Of a stretch of DNA of 64,000 nucleotides, positions 44,296 through 54,540 are shown piece by piece. The stretch comes from Prostheceraeus crozeri. Taxonomy: Eukaryota; Platyhelminthes; Polycladida; Euryleptidae. Below the pieces are notes generated by a model, which worked only from the letters and a program-made list of their open reading frames with translations, made no database searches and was not told where the DNA came from. A program made the translations under genes and the position numbers. How positions within the stretch are numbered: the first letter of the stretch is position 1; each line of letters begins with the position of its first letter. The stretch is from NCBI GenBank assembly GCA_907163375.1, contig CAJQUW010011018.1:1-64000 (forward strand), in the 5' to 3' direction.

Positions 44296-46625
44296 CAGGG
44301 CTGTGGAGCCGATGCGTTATCTCATCGGCTCCGGCTCCACGACACTGATGTGAAAGGCTCCGGCTCCGGCTTCAAATTCAGGTTCTATGTATGCTGGTTA
44401 TCCCGGATCCGTTGAACGGGTTTTTTGGATAACGGTGTGACCTTTAAAGGCTTGCTACAATCATCAAATTAGTTTTCATTAACAAGCAACGACTTAAGTT
44501 AATAATAAAAATGATAATAGCCTAATATAATGACAAATAACATACTTGTCATATATTTTTGCATGAATTGACTATCTCTGAAAGATAAAATAAAGTTATA
44601 GCCAGGATTGGTTAAATTAGATAAAGATCTCCCGCACTGGCTAAATATAAATTGGCCTAGCCTGCAACCAGTCTACTACGAGGCTACATTAAATAAGACC
44701 ACATGAGTGATGATGATATACCTAATTAGCCGTCACAGGGGCCGAATAGTAGTATAAGCTTTTTAACAAAGCTTGAATATGAAACTGGATAGCGTATGCC
44801 TCTAAATAGCCTATAGGGCCTGTATCTACTCGAACATGGAAAGGGTATCGGCTATATAGCCAAATATACCGTATCAATAAAGATATCAATTGCTTTATTG
44901 AATATTAAGGTGTATATAGGCTAGCTTAGGTTGTTATTGTTATTTGTTATTGCCTTTATTCAATAGTCTGTTGGTCCATGAATAATATGATCGGTGGGTA
45001 GCCCACGACTCATCATCTGTAGAAATTGTAATTTAGATAGCCTCATTGCAGTATAGGCTAGAAATGTACAATTGAAAATTATACTTAAAAAAATTAAAAA
45101 TATCTAATTTAGGACAAGTTTTGTAATTCTATGCAGCATACTTAATAAGTTAAGGCCTAACTTACATTATATTAATTTCGTTTTTCATTATGGCGTAAAG
45201 TTGCACTAAATAATTCATCAATGATTCATGTATATTATTATATTCAATTTATGTATAACACATTACCACTATTCCTCTGATGATGGTTAGGCTGATGAAA
45301 CTGAACTCGGAGTATCACACAGTATGTTGCAGGGTGCTATGCATAATAAAAATTTGACTGCGAGCACCGAGCAAAAATCCCATCTACTTTGCTAGCTTTC
45401 GAATGCGCGTGCGGTTTAATGTCACAGACAATAGAAAAAGGAGGTCAAAAGGCGCCTTTATTGAGAGCGTCTCAGTCTTTTTTTATTGTTTACATATAAG
45501 TCAGCATGATATCAGCATAAAGTGTTGACAGACGGAAAAAATAATAATGAAAATTCTTGAAATCCACAGGTCTATGACATTTGGGGAAATATTATTACAC
45601 GATACGGCTCTTGTGCAGTCCTCCCCCCTCATTTTTTCTCTGGTCAAAAGATGCAGCACCATTGGATGTCCGTTTCAGCATCACCGGTTTGAGTGAAGCA
45701 TTCCGTGCTGTTGTAAAAATCTACGTGGGTAATTGCGATGTCATGGTAGCAAACTTCGTCAGCAAGTCAACATTGTAATTTGCCTTCGGGTTTTTCGCAT
45801 TGAAATATACCGTTTGAATTTTGAAGTCAAAGGAAATTCATTGTGAATGAGATGCCTTTAAAATAATAGGGCGCTACTAGAAGTGGCTGGGTCGCTTATT
45901 GCTATAGCCATGTGAGGCCTTGTAGTCAGGTCATTCGTGTGAGTGTGAAGAGTTATCCCTCCAATCAAAATTGATCAAATTGAATAATCGATTGTTTTGA
46001 AAAATGTAGGTGGGGGGACTGCACAAGAGCCTACAATACAATCTAAGGAAATTGGCATTGTCACAGATGCCAGTAGCTTCTGCCAGTAGCCATACCGATA
46101 GATGATAGCCTACATAGTAACCGTATTAGATTTAAGACATTGCGCAAGAAATGTAGCTATATTATCTTTGCTGACTGAACTGGAAATGTGTACATAAATG
46201 ACTGGCGACTTGTCTCTATGAATCTACAATCATCTAGTTAGCATGCATATAACAAGTCTTCAAATTAATGGATTTTGGAGAATACGTTGTCAAAATGGAA
46301 ATTGGAATGTCTTACGAAACATATGCAATAAAAAAATATTACACATGTGTGTAAATATATAATAAATATAATACAAAAGAAGGCGGCAACTGCAAAGAAA
46401 GATATCGTGGAGGACAGATCATTGGTATACTTAAAAGACATCTTTGGATTTCAAATGATTTAATTTTTTTATGATGCCAATTAATAACTTTCAAAATTCT
46501 AGATTTATATCAAAGCTCAAACTATCGGAGCCGGAGCCGGAGCCTTTGTGATAAATCGGCTCCGGCTCTAACCAAAACCATCGGCTCCTTAAGGCTCCGG
46601 CTCCGGCTCCGGCTCCACAGCCTTG
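44296..46625. mobile_element. Non-coding hAT element with GGAGCC repeats, inserted in LINE B
   Basis: 2330 bp from CAGGGCTGTGGAGCCG to CGGCTCCACAGCCTTG, flanked by the perfect 8-bp duplication ATTCACTA (44288-44295 and 46626-46633). Just inside both ends are multiple CGGCTC/GAGCCG units (44310-44375 and 46525-46615). The CAGGGCTGTGGAG start is shared with widespread animal hAT families. No transposase remains; the interior is AT-rich and hosts a further inverted-repeat insertion at 45606. Confidence 0.9.
45606..46031. mobile_element. Inverted-repeat MITE nested in the hAT
   Basis: Termini GGCTCTTGTGCAGTCCTCCC and its inverted match (GGGGGGACTGCACAAGAGCC) face each other over 426 bp. TA lies next to both ends, offset by one base on the left, suggesting a Tc1/mariner-type TA duplication. 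Contains only a short chance frame. Confidence 0.65.
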
Positions 46626-46633
46626 ATTCACTA

Positions 46634-47560
46634 TACCCTACCAGTCCTTCGGAGAACACGATTTGTCCATCCACGCCTTCTTAGAGCGAGCAATTTCATC
46701 CTGAATCTTCCTCTTCAGGTGGTTATAGAGAGAAAAATTCTCTGATCGGAAGGCTTGCCAACGTCGGTTAATTAAATCCTTTAGTATCGGAGACATCCAG
46801 GCTTTATCTTTGCTTGTCATCATTACATACTTCCGAGAAATACATTTTATGGTGGATTTTAATGGATCATAAAAGTTGGAGAGCTTTCATCTATATTTTC
46901 AGTGCAGTACATTTGACAAAAGTCAGTTCTGGACAACACGTCGACAAAACGTTGTCGTAATGATAAAAGATAATAATGATAAACGTTGTACGTGTGATGA
47001 ACGATAGTCGAATATCAGCTGGTAGGTTGAGGATTTGTCATCAAAGGATAGTGCAGGGTTTAAAAGAATACAATTATGATCAGACGATGAAAGTGGAGGC
47101 AAGATCAATGGCTCAATATATTCATTCAATATATGAGAGGTGAGGAGGACTTTGTCGGGTATTTTGTTATTTCTTGTCGGAGAATTGATTACATTAGTCA
47201 GATTCAAGAAAGATTCAAGGTGCTTAGTCTTATATCGATTCAAATCACCACTCGATCTGTTCGTATCGTGCGGTTGTATGTTTTTCATGCCCTCGCTGTT
47301 CGGTATTTTATAGTATTTTGGCTGGTTATATACTGTTCTTCAGTGCCGAGTTTTATATGTATGTGATCCATTGAGCGTTCTCTTTAAATTGGTGGAATTT
47401 GTAAATTTCGTTTCTAATCCAGTTTGGAGTTATCTCATTTGGAATATATTTGTGCCCATATTCTTGTGATCTGAATTCACTCGCGGTTATGTGCAGATTT
47501 CTTGTGCTACATTGGATTTTCGCAGTGTCCGCGGTAGCTATTTTTGGCTGCAATCAGATA
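46634..47560 (-). pseudogene. LINE B endonuclease and linker segment
   Basis: From right to left: KIQCSTRNLHITASEFRSQE and WIRNEIYKFHQFKENAQW, then GDLNRYKTKHLESFLNLTN, where GDLN is the endonuclease Asp-Asn motif, LTNVINSPTRNNKIPDKVLL, and SSSDHNCILLNP with the SDH catalytic motif. After a break, SKDKAWMSPILKDLINRRWQ and FRSENFSLYNHLKRKIQDEI are the linker between endonuclease and RT. The piece stops at the hAT duplication. The N-terminal part of the endonuclease is missing or beyond recognition. Confidence 0.75.
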
Positions 47561-47720
47561 TCTTTTACATTGCCGGCCTGTACAACGTACAACGTTGGCG
47601 TGACGTAAAGGTCACATGTTAAATTTCATTTGCTGGACTTATGGTGCTCCGTCCCTCTTTTCTTCTGTATTCAATTACTCTTAGGATAAGCAAGTTTGAC
47701 AATAACAGTGCTGGTCGTGA

Positions 47721-47790
47721 GAGCGTGGTGTAGGGGTAACGTGTTTTTGTTCGTGACTAAAGTTTTAGCGTTCGAACACCTCTTCTACTT
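47721..47790 (+). promoter_or_regulatory. tRNA-like A and B boxes in the LINE A leader
   Basis: TGGTGTAGGGG (47726-47736) fits the pol III A-box consensus TRGYNNARNNG, and GCGTTCGAACACC (47768-47780) resembles the B box GGTTCGANTCC with about three mismatches. The spacing of about 40 bp is tRNA-like. It ends 6-16 bp before the ORF1 start. It could be an internal promoter, a captured tRNA-like head, or coincidence. Confidence 0.35.
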
Positions 47791-47795
47791 TTACA

Positions 47796-48532
47796 ATGGT
47801 TACTCCGAGTAGTAGAAATACCCGCTCTAATAGTGCATTGAATGTTCTCACCATCACCGACGTTAAGGAATTAATGAATACGCTAAAAGCAGAAATTATC
47901 GCCGACATGAAGTCCGAAATAAATGCAGTCAAGGCTAGTCTTGCAGAGATACATAATGAAATCAAGTGCATGGAAAAAGAGCTAAAGACATTCAAAGATA
48001 AATTAACTTCTCATGATGATGAAATCAATTTTATAAAAGGAGAATTGTTTAATCTTCCAGCGATGATTTTCAATGAAATTGAAGAAAGAAATTCCCGTCT
48101 GAACAATGTTATTGTATCTGGAATCAATGAAGGGGAAGGCACTCTGGAAGAAAGAAAAAATTACGATAAATATGAGTTTGCCAACTTGCTTGATGAAGTC
48201 AATTTGAAAAATGCAATTTCGCAGGACGTTATTGGTCTTCATCGCATCGGTCGACCCAAATCTGACAGACCACGTTTGTTAAAAATTATCTTTCGTTCTT
48301 CTGAGTCAAAGAAAAGTCTCCTAAAAAAGCGAAGGATTTAAGAAACACTGGGCGATACAAAGCAGTGTTCGTCAATCCTGACAGGACACATGCTCAAATT
48401 GCAGAATTCCGCAGACTTCGTAATGAATTGAATGAGAGGAGAGCAAATGGTGAGGATGTGGTTATTTATGAACAGCGTGTTATGCAGAGATCCAATGTTC
48501 GATCAGCGCCGATCTCAAATAATTTTCTGTGA
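47796..48532 (+). pseudogene. LINE A ORF1: coiled-coil plus RRM-like RNA-binding protein, one frameshift
   Basis: Frame 47796-48341 starts MVTPSSRNTRSNSALNVLTI. Residues about 25-90 are a heptad-rich coiled coil (MKSEINAVKASLAEIHNEIK, MEKELKTFKDKL). Then come an RRM-like core (SRLNNVIVSGINEGEG) and the C-terminal domain (VIGLHRIGRPKSDRPRLLKI, FRSSESKKSLLKKRR). After a frameshift near 48335 the C-terminus continues as NTGRYKAVFVNPDRT, EFRRLRNELNERRANGEDV to the TGA at 48530-48532. This resembles the L1-ORF1-type trimeric nucleic-acid chaperones of several non-LTR clades: it would coat LINE RNA and aid target-primed reverse transcription. Confidence 0.75.
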
Positions 48533-51123
48533 CGGATTTTATTGTTTCTTTTCGTAGTAAAATTTTTCCCACTGTGCTATTGTTGAACGCACGGTCAATT
48601 TTTCCCAAATTTGACGAGTTATCTGTTTTAGTTGCTTCAGTAAAGCCTGGCTTGGTGGTTGTAACAGAATCTTGGCTTAGCTCCGACATAATTGATGATG
48701 TGCTGAAACTACCTAGCTACAATTTATACAGATGTGATAGACTTGGGCGTGTTGGCGGCGGTGTTTGTGCATGGATCGCTGCTGATCTACGCTGTGATGT
48801 TGTTTCATGTTATTCTCATCCCCGCACGATCAAATTTTTGGCACTGAAAATTTGTAAATTAAACCTTTTTCTCGTTTGTGCATATGTACCACCAAATCTG
48901 AGAGCAAGTGATCGAGATGTTATCAACGAATTTTTTGTTTCTGTAGTAGATAGTGAGTTGTCAGCAAACCCAGACTTGAAACTTATGATTTGTGGAGATT
49001 TTAATAATATGGATACATCCATTTTTGCAGAACAATTTTCACTTGTAAATTCTGTAAAACGCGCCACTCGTCTGAATTCCATTCTTGACCAAATTTGGAT
49101 CAGTTCTGATTTATGTGATATTTACCAAGAAGATGCATGTATTGGTCCTCCACTTGGTTCGTCTGACCACAATTCTGTTTTGCTGTTTGGAAAAGAATTT
49201 GATAATTCTTCATCCAGATTGGTGAAAGTCTAGGATTTTCGTAAATCACATATGGATGATTTTCAATATCTCTTGTCAATTACAGACTTCGACTCTATTT
49301 TTGTTGATAATTATTCTGTTGATGAAATGTGCTGTATATTTTTTCATTATTTGCAAGTTGCTATGTCATTTATTCCATCAAGTTTTGTGTTGATGACAGA
49401 CAAGGATAAGCCATGGGTTACACCTCTTCTGAAATCGTTAATAAACAAACGTTGGAATGCGTTCCGCAGCAAGCAATGGGATTTGTACCATCATTACAAG
49501 GCAAGAATAAAGGACGAGATACTGAAATCAAAATATGCATGGTCGCAGAGGCAGTTACAGTCAGCGAAAAATGTTTGGAAAGTTGTCAATGAAGTTCGGG
49601 GCAAAGCTGACAAGAGGGCCTTCCATAATTTGATAATGGACTATGGTAGTTTCCAGGGTTTGATTACTGCAACTCACGTTGAGATGTGTAAGAACTTCAA
49701 CTACGACCAAGACGTCGGCATTCCCTCGCTTCAGAATGATTCGTGGATTTTTACACCGACAGTCTATGACGTTCAACGCTCCTTGAAACATCTATCTGTG
49801 CATAAATCTGTTGGTTGTGACGGTATTCCCAATCGTATTCTCCGTGATGGCGCTAACTGGCTTTCTTTCCCACTACATCAGATTTTTATGAAGTCAGTTG
49901 AGTCTCGAACTTTCCCCTCGTGTTGGAAGTTGGCTGATGTTGTACCCGTGCCCAAATGTAAGAGACCCACTGTTCGTGACTTTCGACCGATATCTGCTAC
50001 CCCGGTCATCAGCAAAATTTTTGAACGTCTTGTTCTCAATTCTGTCATGTCACAGATTATCCAATTATATGGTCCGCATCAATATGCCTTCAGACAATAT
50101 GGTTCTACCGAAAGTGCGTTGATCAAAATTCACGATAGTATAACATCATATCTTGAGTTACCCACCACGAAAGCAATGAGGCTATCTTGCTTGGATTTAA
50201 CGAAGGCATTCGATAAGCTGAATCATCACTCTTTGCTAAACCATTTGATTGACGGAAATGTAAATCAAGGTTTCATTACATGGCTGTAAAGTTATTTAGA
50301 CAACCGCACTCAACGTCTTAAATTGAATGGTATTTATGGTCCGACTACTAAAATACCATCAGGAATTCCCCAAGGATCAATTTTAGGTCCCTTCCTGTTC
50401 GCTGCCTTTATGGGGTCTCTACGCGTGTCACCAGAATCATCCATGATTATTTACGCTGATGATGTTACTCTTATTGAGCCAATTTCTTGCGATCTCATAC
50501 CGAACAATCTGGGGCATGTACAGGAATGGATCAATGCCAAGGGGATGAAACTAAATCTTGAGAAATCTTCGCAGATGATTTTCTGTCATGGAGAACAATT
50601 TGATATCATATATCCGAATATCAAGGTTTCAGATACCGTGAAAATTTTGGGTGTTCACTGGAGCAAGAATTTAACATGGGATCTTCATTTCAGCGAAATG
50701 TTGAAACTTGCATCGCAAAGACTCTACGTAATTCGAACGTTAAAGCCCCTTGTGTCTTCTGATCAGCTCATCATTGTGTATAATTCACTGATATGCAATC
50801 TTTTACTCTATGCCGCTCCTCTGTTCTCTTGGCTTTCAAAATATATCGAGATAAAATTACAGAGATTTCAGAATCGTGCTCACCGCCTGATTTGCGGTAA
50901 AGACTGTACCTGTGACAAGTTTCCTTTGTTTTCTGTCGTTCTGAAAGACCGCGCATCTTCATTTTTCAAGAAATGTGAAGTAAACGAGGAGCATCCATTG
51001 CATCATTTGATTCCTCCTCGAATGTTACGTAGCGGTCATTTGTGTCTCCCAAATGTTAAAACTGCCAGAAGACTCCATTCATTCATACCTTGGATGTGTG
51101 TTGTCATGAATGAAGGTGTGTAA
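48529..51123 (+). pseudogene. LINE A ORF2: AP-type endonuclease and reverse transcriptase, two in-frame stops
   Basis: One frame of 865 codons, broken only by TAG at 49231-49233 and TAA at 50287-50289. Endonuclease landmarks: LLNARSI, VVTESWLS, GGGVCAWIA, LMICGDFNNMD, GSSDHNSVLL. Then come the linker (DKPWVTPLLKSLINKRW, YHHYKARIKDEILKSK) and RT: HKSVGCDGIPNRILRD, FRPISATPVISKIFERLV, YAFRQYGSTESALI, LSCLDLTKAFDKLNHHSLL, PSGIPQGSILGPFLFAAFMG, IIYADDVTLIEP (catalytic), and the thumb VKILGVHWSKNLTWDLHF and FQNRAHRLICGKDCTCDK. There is no RNase H. The first usable codon, GTG at 48529, overlaps the ORF1 stop (GTGA); an original ATGA stop-start overlap is likely. Confidence 0.88.
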
Positions 51124-51373
51124 CATTTTCCAATTGTGATTTTGTATTTTCCTTTTCTCCGGTCTTTTATTTGTGACTTGTATATTGATGTATTTAATGA
51201 TTTTCAGTATCAGAAATAAACACTTACTTACTTGCTTACTTAAGAATAAGTTCTAAATCGGGATACAGAAACAGATGCTCATCAACTATACGAATCAAGT
51301 GCTTGCTGAAGGAACGTAAGTCATTAGCAGTAAGACTCGGACGTAAGTAGACTGCAATAAACAAACAAATTAA

Positions 51374-51434
51374 ATTCGAAAGTGTATACACATTGGGGAT
51401 TTAATAAATGCAGAGTTACCACTCTAACTCTATG
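51374..51434 (-). repeat. Family 1 MITE end fragment
   Basis: Matches the left end of family 1 in reverse orientation: CGAAAGTGTATACACATTGG, then ATTTAATAAATGCAGAGTTA and CACTCTAACTCTATG. Only about 60 bp remain and no partner end is nearby. Confidence 0.7.
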
Positions 51435-51557
51435 GTTGGAACCTTGTATATGTAGTTTTTGATGACGAACCTGCTAAAATAAAGGAGCAAACATTGACGT
51501 ACTGGTTTACGTTTTTCATTACGCAAGGAAAGACTGCAGCATTCTTTGTGGAATCCA

Positions 51558-52144
51558 CAGAATTAAATATTTTGTTTATCTCCTTCGGTTTGCTAGAAGT
51601 GTGATTAATACGAAACTGACGGCACATAGAGGAACCTATTAAGTGGGCAAGAAGGAATTCCTAATACCTTACAGAGATAGGAAAAAAAGTCGTGCGTCGC
51701 TTGCGGATCAATGTGAGTTCCAGCAAAGTGCTTCGATTGCTAAAATTCCTTCAGATTCGAAGACTTCAGATCATTGCCCACAAGTTTTCTCCATAATGTT
51801 GGCCCTTCAGATCATTATTAAAGAAAGTAACAGGCGTACGAAAATTAGTTCACTTGATGATTTCACATCCTCTCCTCGGCATTGCTCAGTGTATAGTGCA
51901 TACATTGAATCGAAGCCACGCATCGATGTGTGTGTTGGCGTGTGCGAAGTGATATCACAGCACGCACGCATCTCTCACTGGCTCTGCTGTCCTCTGCTGA
52001 CAGCTTATTGTTTGTCATTTCCAGTAGCAGTGATACACGAATTATCCATTCGAGAAGGAGCAAGTTGTGCCATTTCGACATTAAGGTTGCATACAATTCT
52101 TCCTTTCAAGGAAACCGAAGCGCGCGCAGATGAATCTAATTCTG
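51558..52144 (+). mobile_element. hAT-like MITE, family 2, fuller copy
   Basis: About 587 bp from CAGAATTAAATATTTTG to GAATCTAATTCTG. Colinear with the reverse complement of 939-1544 and with the left half of 38469-38950. The open frame across it (51643-52185) is not conserved in the other copies, so it is not a gene. A clean 8-bp duplication is not evident. Confidence 0.65.
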
Positions 52145-53074
52145 TGGTGGAACCCTTGAATTTGACTTGGCTTCATGTCAGATAGCCAGAACTTGATCGC
52201 CAATGTTCATCGCATCGACAGAATGGTACGTGATTGAATTAACAGTCAAACAACTTGTGAACATCATTATTGTTTTAAGCGACTTAGTTTTGCGAAATCA
52301 GTTTACAAAATGATTGCAAGAGGTCATATTGCACAACGATACAATGAGACATGTTTATAATTGGCACTCAGCGAGATGGTGTTTCAGATTGTGAAAGTTA
52401 ACTTTCATAACAAGATGTAGTTATTATATCAGAAGACATTCTTATAATTCATAAATCCGAATTATAATCTACCCTACAAGTATCTTACAATTTTCATTGG
52501 AATGGACTGACTCGTTCTAATTAGTGTTTCTCACCGCTTGATATGCTAGGTTACAGATCTTTCTGAGCAATTCACAGTCACCTTTTTAAAAGAAAGGCTC
52601 GTCTTTACAAGGTTCTTGTAAAATACGGAAGTTTGAATGAATGATTTAATAATATGTTTGCAAATCAAAGAGGTATGCACGATTCACATTCTCTTTTGAT
52701 ATCCAACATTCCCAATAAAAAAACCAGTAAACGTAAATGTCATGACATCTCTTTGACTTGACTGAATTTCTTGATTATTTGTTATATTTTTAGCAATGCT
52801 ACGTGCTGAGACATTTGATCTTCGGTTGTCCTCAAATGAACAACAATACCAACGAAGCCTACATGTGCATGCTATCTGAAAGGTAATAACATGACCTTTG
52901 TGCACGCAGAAAATCTTCTTGTAAATATAGAATTCAAGTTGTACTGACGCAAACCCAGCACTTACTAAAAGAGTTCTAGGCCTCTCATCACGAGCAGATT
53001 TCTTTTGCACTTCTATTTATTCAATTATTTCCTCCCGACTCAGAGATTTCACGCTGATCAACTTTTATACTTAT
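52145..53074. other. No recognisable feature
   Basis: AT-rich, with a 108-codon minus frame at 52684-53010 that has no motif. Confidence 0.4.
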
Positions 53075-53765
53075 CACTGTAAATCGCACAATACCAATCA
53101 CATACGAAGGATGCACACCAAAATATTTTTGGTATATTTCTGTGTTCTCTTGGTATATATTTGTATGCTTTTCGTATGTTATTTCAAATGTGGTATGCTT
53201 TACATACTAAAGCCAAACCAGCACAATGTTAGAGGAAAGCATCAATGATTTCTAATATATGTTGATTTAAGGCTATTGAAATGATGTTTATCAACTTAGT
53301 TCACGGAAATGAGATAATTATGTGTCTTGTGAATGCCATAAGACAAGTAGCAACGATGACATGCGGCTTTAATTACACAATAAATCTAATCTAGTTCAAT
53401 ACCACACTTTCACAAAGAAATTTTCACGACTGGTATTACTGGAAAGAAAAAAAGTTGTTTGACAGTAGTATGTAATATAACGTATTTTTTGCCATGTGAC
53501 TTAAAGCTCTTTATACGAAACACATACGAATGAGGACCAATTTGCATCGGGTCTCGTAAATGAAACATACCAACAACTCGCATTTCAGTGTAAAACAGCC
53601 AATCACAGATAGAATAGTTCGTATCGCTACATACCAATCACATACGAAAGTAAGTGAGATTTCGTATGAAAAACATAGATAGTCTCGTATCAGATGTTAG
53701 CTTTAAATTGTATGTGATTTTGGTATATCTTTGTATGTATTTTTCGTATCCAGTGACTTACAGTG
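53075..53765. mobile_element. MITE with clustered CATACGAA / TTCGTATG motifs
   Basis: 691 bp between CACTGTAAATCGC and GACTTACAGTG, imperfect inverted termini of about 12 bp. Inside both halves are many copies of a roughly 20-bp unit related to ACCAATCACATACGAA (for example 53092, 53634) and its inverse (TTGGTATATNTTTGTATG-like near 53150 and 53720). The copies in the left and right halves tend to face each other. No clear target duplication. Non-coding. Confidence 0.6.
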
Positions 53766-53898
53766 TAGACATTGACATATACTGTATTGACGTTTCAGTC
53801 ATATCAATGTCCCTTTGATGTACCAAAACTATCAGAAAGATCATAATAATCAATAGCAACTCTGCAATGGTCAGCTGGCCTCAATAAATGAGATAGAG
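53766..53898. other. Short spacer
   Basis: No feature recognised between the MITE and the hAT relic. Confidence 0.3.
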
Positions 53899-54466
53899 CA
53901 TAGTTGCCCAAAATGTGGTCCGCGGCCTTCTCCAACTCGACCCGTCATCTTCTAGATAATTTTAAAAAATAATTTCACTTTAGACATCTGTAGAGTCATG
54001 TTGAAAAATGATTTTGTCTTTTCTAAACTACATGTTTCAAGTTTGAACTCTAAATTTGGATTTCACATTGATGATTTCTATTGCTTTGTTGAAACCCAAA
54101 ATTCCCAGATTGAAGACTTCGGCAAGCGATTCCAAGATTTCCGACAATTTGAGAAAAGTTTCAATGCATTCAATGCCCCGCTGACAGCAATCATATCAGA
54201 AGCTGATGCTTTACAGCTTGAATTATGTCACTTATTACAAAGTGATCAATTTTTCCTAATCAAAGCTACTCTTCCAATCAATCAATCAGTTTTGTCCTCT
54301 TCTTTGTGAAGATCAGTCAGTACTCAAATTTCGCCGCTTTGGATTACACTTTTCCCTATGTTTGGAAGCACCTACCTTTGTGAGTCAACATTTTCCACCA
54401 TGAAGTCGATCAAATTAACAACAATGAAATCAAATAAACGATAGATGAAATTGCCATGCGAAAGAT
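53899..54466 (+). pseudogene. hAT transposase C-terminal relic (ZBED5/GTF2IRD2-like)
   Basis: A hAT-like terminus, CATAGTTGCCCAAAATGTGG followed by TCCGCGG, starts at about 53899. It is followed closely by the C-terminal part of a hAT transposase: FGKRFQDFRQFEKSFNAFNA, ADALQLELCHLLQSDQFF and, after a frame change, PMFGSTYLCESTFSTMKSIK, the conserved dimerisation motif of animal hAT proteins such as ZBED5 and the GTF2IRD2 fusion. The terminus sitting directly next to the C-terminus means the middle of the gene is deleted. The relic ends at the tRNA-like sequence. Confidence 0.75.
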
Positions 54467-54540
54467 GCGGGCTGGTAGGATTCGAACCTACGACAAAGGT
54501 TAACTAGACCTGTGCTCTACCAACTGAGCTACGAGCCACT
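54467..54540 (-). tRNA. tRNA-Thr(AGU)-like sequence, probably a tRNA pseudogene or SINE head
   Basis: On the minus strand it has a perfect A box (TAGCTCAGTTGG), a D arm GCTC-loop-GAGC, an anticodon arm with a seven-base loop CTAGTTA reading anticodon AGU, and a perfect B box in the T arm (GTAGG-TTCGAAT-CCTAC). The acceptor stem pairs poorly: TGGCTCG against CAGCCCG has about three mismatches, and one anticodon-stem pair is lost. A working tRNA is therefore unlikely, but both pol III boxes are intact. No body or tail of a SINE could be delimited. Confidence 0.6.

Larger units (their letters stand above)
40690..47560 (-). mobile_element. LINE B, minus strand, split into three colinear pieces by younger insertions
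   Basis: Read on the minus strand, endonuclease and linker sequence (47560-46634), then the RT N-terminus (44287-43979), then the RT palm (41468-40729) follow each other in the correct order. They are interrupted exactly at the boundaries of a hAT (44296-46625, duplication ATTCACTA) and a Harbinger (41469-43975, duplication TAA). The RT sequence continues across the Harbinger site. The C-terminal thumb region is absent after 40729, so the 3' part is truncated or replaced. It is a Jockey/CR1-like LINE and clearly dead. Confidence 0.8.
47700..51245 (+). mobile_element. LINE A, nearly full-length two-ORF LINE (Jockey/CR1-like)
   Basis: Order: leader with tRNA-like boxes, ORF1 (47796-48532 with one frameshift), ORF2 endonuclease plus RT (48529-51123 with two in-frame stops), a short 3' region with AATAAA (51217), and a (CTTA)n tail ending near 51242. 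No RNase H. It lies head-to-head with LINE B, whose recognisable part ends at 47560. The exact 5' end is uncertain because I could not find a target duplication. It is the least decayed retroelement here. Confidence 0.85.

Noticed and set aside
45581-45778. 65-codon frame inside the non-coding hAT
   Set aside because: Begins just outside the inverted-repeat MITE and runs into it; not a transposase and no homology recognised.
51643-52185. 180-codon open frame over the family 2 MITE
   Set aside because: The frame is not conserved in the copies at 939-1544 and 38469-38950 and an opposite-strand frame overlaps it; it is repeat sequence, not a gene.
53075-53765. CRISPR-like array because of repeated 20-bp units
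   Set aside because: Units are variable, occur in both orientations, have irregular spacing and sit between inverted termini in eukaryotic DNA.
54467-54540. Functional tRNA-Thr gene
   Set aside because: Boxes are good but the acceptor stem pairs poorly, so a working tRNA is unlikely; kept as tRNA-like.
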